Of a DNA stretch of 8,753 nt, positions 6,934 to 8,753 are shown piece by piece (positions within the stretch are counted from its first letter, which is position 1; each line of letters begins with the position of its first letter). The position numbers and the translations under genes are program-made. The notes under the pieces were generated by a model. It searched no databases, was not told the DNA's origin, and was given only the letters and a program-made list of their open reading frames with translations. The stretch comes from a bacterium (GTDB lineage: Bacteria > SZUA-79 > Acidulodesulfobacterales > Acidulodesulfobacteraceae): positions 1 to 8,753 of the forward strand of contig JAJZLA010000045.1 of the NCBI GenBank assembly GCA_021803845.1. The letters are read 5' to 3'.

Positions 6934-6968
6934 TTATTTGATTAAATATTATAAATGCTTGAAACGGG

Positions 6969-6993
6969 AAAACCTTATAAAATATGCGGTTTT
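6969..6993 (-). terminator. Possible tRNA-His transcript terminator
   Basis: AAAACC (6969-6974) and GGTTTT (6988-6993) form a 6-bp stem with a 13-nt loop, starting 3 nt beyond the encoded CCA of tRNA-His. The U-rich part is within the stem and no long U tract follows, so this is a weak candidate. Confidence 0.3.
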
Positions 6994-6996
6994 AAG

Positions 6997-7073
6997 TGGG
7001 GTGGATGACAGGTTTTGAACCTGCGACCACCGGAGTCACAATCCGGGGCTCTACCAGCTGAGCTACATCCACC
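6997..7073 (-). tRNA. tRNA-His (anticodon GTG)
   Basis: On the - strand a complete cloverleaf is visible: acceptor GTGGATG (7066-7072) with CATCCAC (7001-7007); D arm GCTC/GAGC with loop AGCTGGTA; anticodon arm CCGGA-TTGTGAC-TCCGG with anticodon GTG at 7037-7039; T arm GCAGG-TTCAAAA-CCTGT with one G-T pair. The histidine identity element G-1 is encoded (7073) opposite C73 (7000), and the 3' CCA is encoded in the DNA (6997-6999). It lies between element copy B and the DoxX-family gene, with no other tRNA nearby. Confidence 0.97.
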
Positions 7074-7142
7074 GTGAAGAAATATCTTGGTTATTATTTT
7101 ATCAGATTTTGGATTAAATTAAAATATATTTTTAAATTCCGG

Positions 7143-7574
7143 CTAAAATAAAGCATCTATGCCAAACGTTTTTCCGGAATCGGTAAATATAATAACTAAT
7201 TCGCATATTATAAACGTCAGGTTTACGCCTAATTCCGACGGGCTTATCCAGTACATGGCAAACAGATAGTTTAAATTTAAAAATATCGCGACAAAAGCGG
7301 CTATTCTGGTAATAAAGCCCGCCGTTAAAAAAATGCCGGCAAACAATTCTCCCATAACTATTAAGATAGCAAACAAAAATGCGTTCGGAACGGCGACGCG
7401 GCTTAGAAATATGCCGTAAAACCACAAAGGGTCATGGTTCGCGTAATATGCAAGTTTATTATGAAGACCTGCGAAGAAAGCGGGATTCAGCTTAAAATGC
7501 GCCGCATAAAGAAAAAACAACCCTATATATATCCTTAGAAAAGCGTTCCAGATATTAGAATTTTTAGCCGCCAT
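7143..7574 (-). CDS. DoxX-family integral membrane protein
   Basis: The 143-residue protein has four hydrophobic segments (about 8-27, 64-86, 88-107 and 116-131). The pattern fits the DoxX/DoxD superfamily: an N-terminal LRIYIGLFFLYAAHFKL, the central GELFAGIFLTAGFITRIAAF (75-94) with its conserved Glu and Gly residues, and a C-terminal DSGKTFGID close to the family's AGRxxGLD ending. Family members are inner-membrane proteins; DoxD is part of thiosulfate:quinone oxidoreductase in Acidianus, while most bacterial DoxX proteins have unclear roles in redox or membrane functions. No DoxA partner is seen, so thiosulfate oxidation cannot be claimed. The ATG has no clear Shine-Dalgarno. A - strand -10-like TATAAT lies at 7637-7642 or 7642-7647, giving a leader of about 60 nt. 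It diverges from the phosphoesterase gene and precedes tRNA-His on the same strand by 69 nt. Confidence 0.75.
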   Translation of the reverse strand: MAAKNSNIWNAFLRIYIGLFFLYAAHFKLNPAFFAGLHNKLAYYANHDPLWFYGIFLSRVAVPNAFLFAILIVMGELFAGIFLTAGFITRIAAFVAIFLNLNYLFAMYWISPSELGVNLTFIICELVIIFTDSGKTFGIDALF

Positions 7575-7714
7575 TTTTAATCTTAAACTTTTCGCTTGTT
7601 TTAGGTATTTTTATTTTTTTATTATCAATTAATGCCATTATATTATAAAATAATAAAAATAACATCACTATAATTTATTAAGCCTGTTATCTTCATAAAT
7701 TATAAATTATTTTA

Positions 7715-7723
7715 TGATATAAT
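7715..7723 (+). promoter_or_regulatory. Extended -10 promoter giving a leaderless phosphoesterase mRNA
   Basis: TGATATAAT (7715-7723) is a perfect extended -10. The GTG start at 7730 is the seventh base after it, where transcription is expected to begin, and no Shine-Dalgarno is present. No good -35 is seen (TTCATA at 7692-7697 is 20 bp away), which an extended -10 can tolerate. Confidence 0.55.
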
Positions 7724-7729
7724 TTTTAA

Positions 7730-8101
7730 GTGGATAAAATATTTGTGGTTCACGAACATCACGCAAGCCATCTTCACTGGGATTTAAGAATAGAAGAAAA
7801 CGGCATCCTGAGTTCTTTTGCCCTGCCCAAGGAGCCTCCGTTGGAGCGCGGAAAAAAGAATCTTGCGATAAAAGTCGAAGACCATCCCCTTTCTTATGCG
7901 GGCTTTGAAGGAACTATACCGGAAGGGCATTACGGAGCCGGAGAAGTAAAAATTTGGGACAGCGGAAAATACAGCCTTATAAAAAAAGATAAATCAAAAT
8001 ATATACTGGATTTCAAGGGTAAAAAATTAACGGGAGAATACACTTTATTAAAATTTGCCAAAGCCGGGGAAAACGACTGGCTGTTTTTTAAAAATAATTA
8101 A
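7730..8101 (+). CDS. Stand-alone LigD-type 3'-phosphoesterase
   Basis: The 123-residue protein is a single 3'-phosphoesterase domain (PE, the LigD N-terminal domain), without ligase or polymerase domains. The catalytic residues of Pseudomonas LigD PE (H42, H48, D50, R52, H84, Y88) are all present at matching spacing: H10, H16, D18 and R20 in HEHHASHLHWDLRIE, and H52 and Y56 in VEDHPLSY. The family signature FEGTIPEGHYGAGEVKIWD (59-77) follows. Such enzymes trim 3'-phosphate and 3'-ribonucleoside ends of DNA, usually before non-homologous end joining. Neither Ku nor a LigD ligase is in the window, so its repair partner is unknown. The start is a GTG; there is no upstream ATG in frame with a ribosome site, and the promoter position supports leaderless translation. 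The transaldolase gene follows after 40 nt on the same strand and may be cotranscribed. Confidence 0.9.
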   Translation: MDKIFVVHEHHASHLHWDLRIEENGILSSFALPKEPPLERGKKNLAIKVEDHPLSYAGFEGTIPEGHYGAGEVKIWDSGKYSLIKKDKSKYILDFKGKKLTGEYTLLKFAKAGENDWLFFKNN

Positions 8102-8141
8102 AATAATAAGTAATAGCTGAAATAAACGGGGGATTAACGCT

Positions 8142-8753
8142 ATGAATATTGATTTTGTCGTATCTAAAAGCGCCGAATTTAAAAAAATGCAGTCTTACGG
8201 TCAAAGTCCATGGTTAGATAATATATCGCGGTGTATGCTCGATTCCGGCGACCTTTCAAAGTTAGTTCAAAACGGAATTATAACCGGAATAACGTCGAAT
8301 CCTTCGATATTTGAAAAAGCTATTAATTCCGGAAAATGCGGATATCCGGAAAAAATTAAAAAACTTTCCGAAAAAAAATTAACTCCTTTTGAAATATACG
8401 ACGCTATTACAATAGAGGATATAAAATCCGCCGCTCAGATTCTTAAGCCCGTTTACGAAAAATCGGGCGGCAACGACGGTTTTGTAAGCATAGAGGTTTC
8501 ACCGGATATAGCTACGGATGCCGAAACATCTACAAACGAAGCTCTCAGAATTTTTTACCTTATAAACGAAAAAAACGTGCTGATTAAAATTCCCGCCACT
8601 AAAGAAGGCTTGGAAGTCATTCCTATTCTTATCTCGAAAGGCATAAACGTTAATATCACGTTAATGTTTTCTTTGAATCATTACGTTGCGGTTGCCGATG
8701 CGTATATTAAAGGAATAAAATCGGCCCTTGCAAACGGATTCAATTTATCGGGG
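8142..8753 (+). CDS. tal: Transaldolase, N-terminal part (cut by window end)
   Basis: The frame is open from the ATG at 8142 to the last base, giving 204 residues. Signatures of the longer bacterial transaldolase class are present: QSPWLDNISR (21-30), GITGITSNPSIFEKA-like stretch (GIITGITSNPSIFEKA, 45-60), GGNDGFVSIEVSPDIATD (109-126) and the Schiff-base lysine K149 in VLIKIPATKEG, followed by NITLMFS (171-177). The enzyme moves a dihydroxyacetone unit from sedoheptulose 7-phosphate to glyceraldehyde 3-phosphate in the non-oxidative pentose phosphate pathway. Family members with this start are about 360-370 residues, so slightly over half is seen; a fusion with glucose-6-phosphate isomerase, known in this class, cannot be excluded. 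A GGGGGA ribosome site (8128-8133) lies 8 nt upstream. It follows the phosphoesterase gene by 40 nt. Confidence 0.9.
   Translation, partial: MNIDFVVSKSAEFKKMQSYGQSPWLDNISRCMLDSGDLSKLVQNGIITGITSNPSIFEKAINSGKCGYPEKIKKLSEKKLTPFEIYDAITIEDIKSAAQILKPVYEKSGGNDGFVSIEVSPDIATDAETSTNEALRIFYLINEKNVLIKIPATKEGLEVIPILISKGINVNITLMFSLNHYVAVADAYIKGIKSALANGFNLSG

Noticed and set aside
6997..7021. Search for an att direct repeat of the tRNA-His 3' end
   Set aside because: No second copy of the 3' end sequence is seen in the window, so an integrated element cannot be delimited.
7132..7425. 97-codon open frame on the - strand
   Set aside because: Alternative frame within the DoxX-family gene, rich in Cys, Arg and Tyr, with no membrane pattern or ribosome site.

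Overview
The window is AT-rich (roughly mid-thirties percent GC by eye), with A/T-ending codons and frequent ATA. It encodes an outer-membrane beta-barrel, so the host is a Gram-negative (diderm) bacterium. The set of a NiCoT nickel permease, SatP-type acetate carrier, DoxX-family membrane protein and YqhD reductase would suit an AT-rich anaerobic or acidophilic proteobacterium, for example an uncultured deltaproteobacterial relative. That placement is only a guess; no marker gene here fixes the taxon.

Left part (1-1660, + strand): the C-terminal end of a NixA/HoxN nickel/cobalt transporter overlaps by ATGA an outer-membrane barrel protein, so the two are probably made together and may form a two-membrane metal uptake route. 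A hairpin at 1627-1661 separates this operon from the convergent satP acetate/succinate carrier gene (1687-2259, - strand). satP has a strong Shine-Dalgarno, a structured leader, and two near-identical sigma70-like promoters exactly 54 bp apart.

Region 2486-3010 is mostly non-coding. It holds copy A of a diverged intergenic element (second copy at 6809-6933) and a short Fis/NtrC-type helix-turn-helix reading frame without a standard start codon.

Centre (3011-6760): an aldehyde-reduction module. A divergent AraC-type regulator of the YqhC class faces a - strand operon made of an aldo/keto reductase, a YqhD-type alcohol dehydrogenase, and a previously hidden relic of a second (DkgA-like) aldo/keto reductase that keeps only its two ends. 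In E. coli, yqhC lies next to yqhD-dkgA and controls it, so the same logic is seen here with dkgA decayed. The divergent region contains a 10-bp direct repeat spaced by 21 bp, just upstream of an extended -10 promoter, as expected for an AraC-family activator site.

Right part (6761-8753): element copy B with a tiny relic reading frame, tRNA-His(GTG) on the - strand with encoded G-1 and CCA, a DoxX-family protein (-), and a divergent pair on +: a stand-alone LigD-type 3'-phosphoesterase with a probably leaderless GTG start, followed by a transaldolase cut by the window end.
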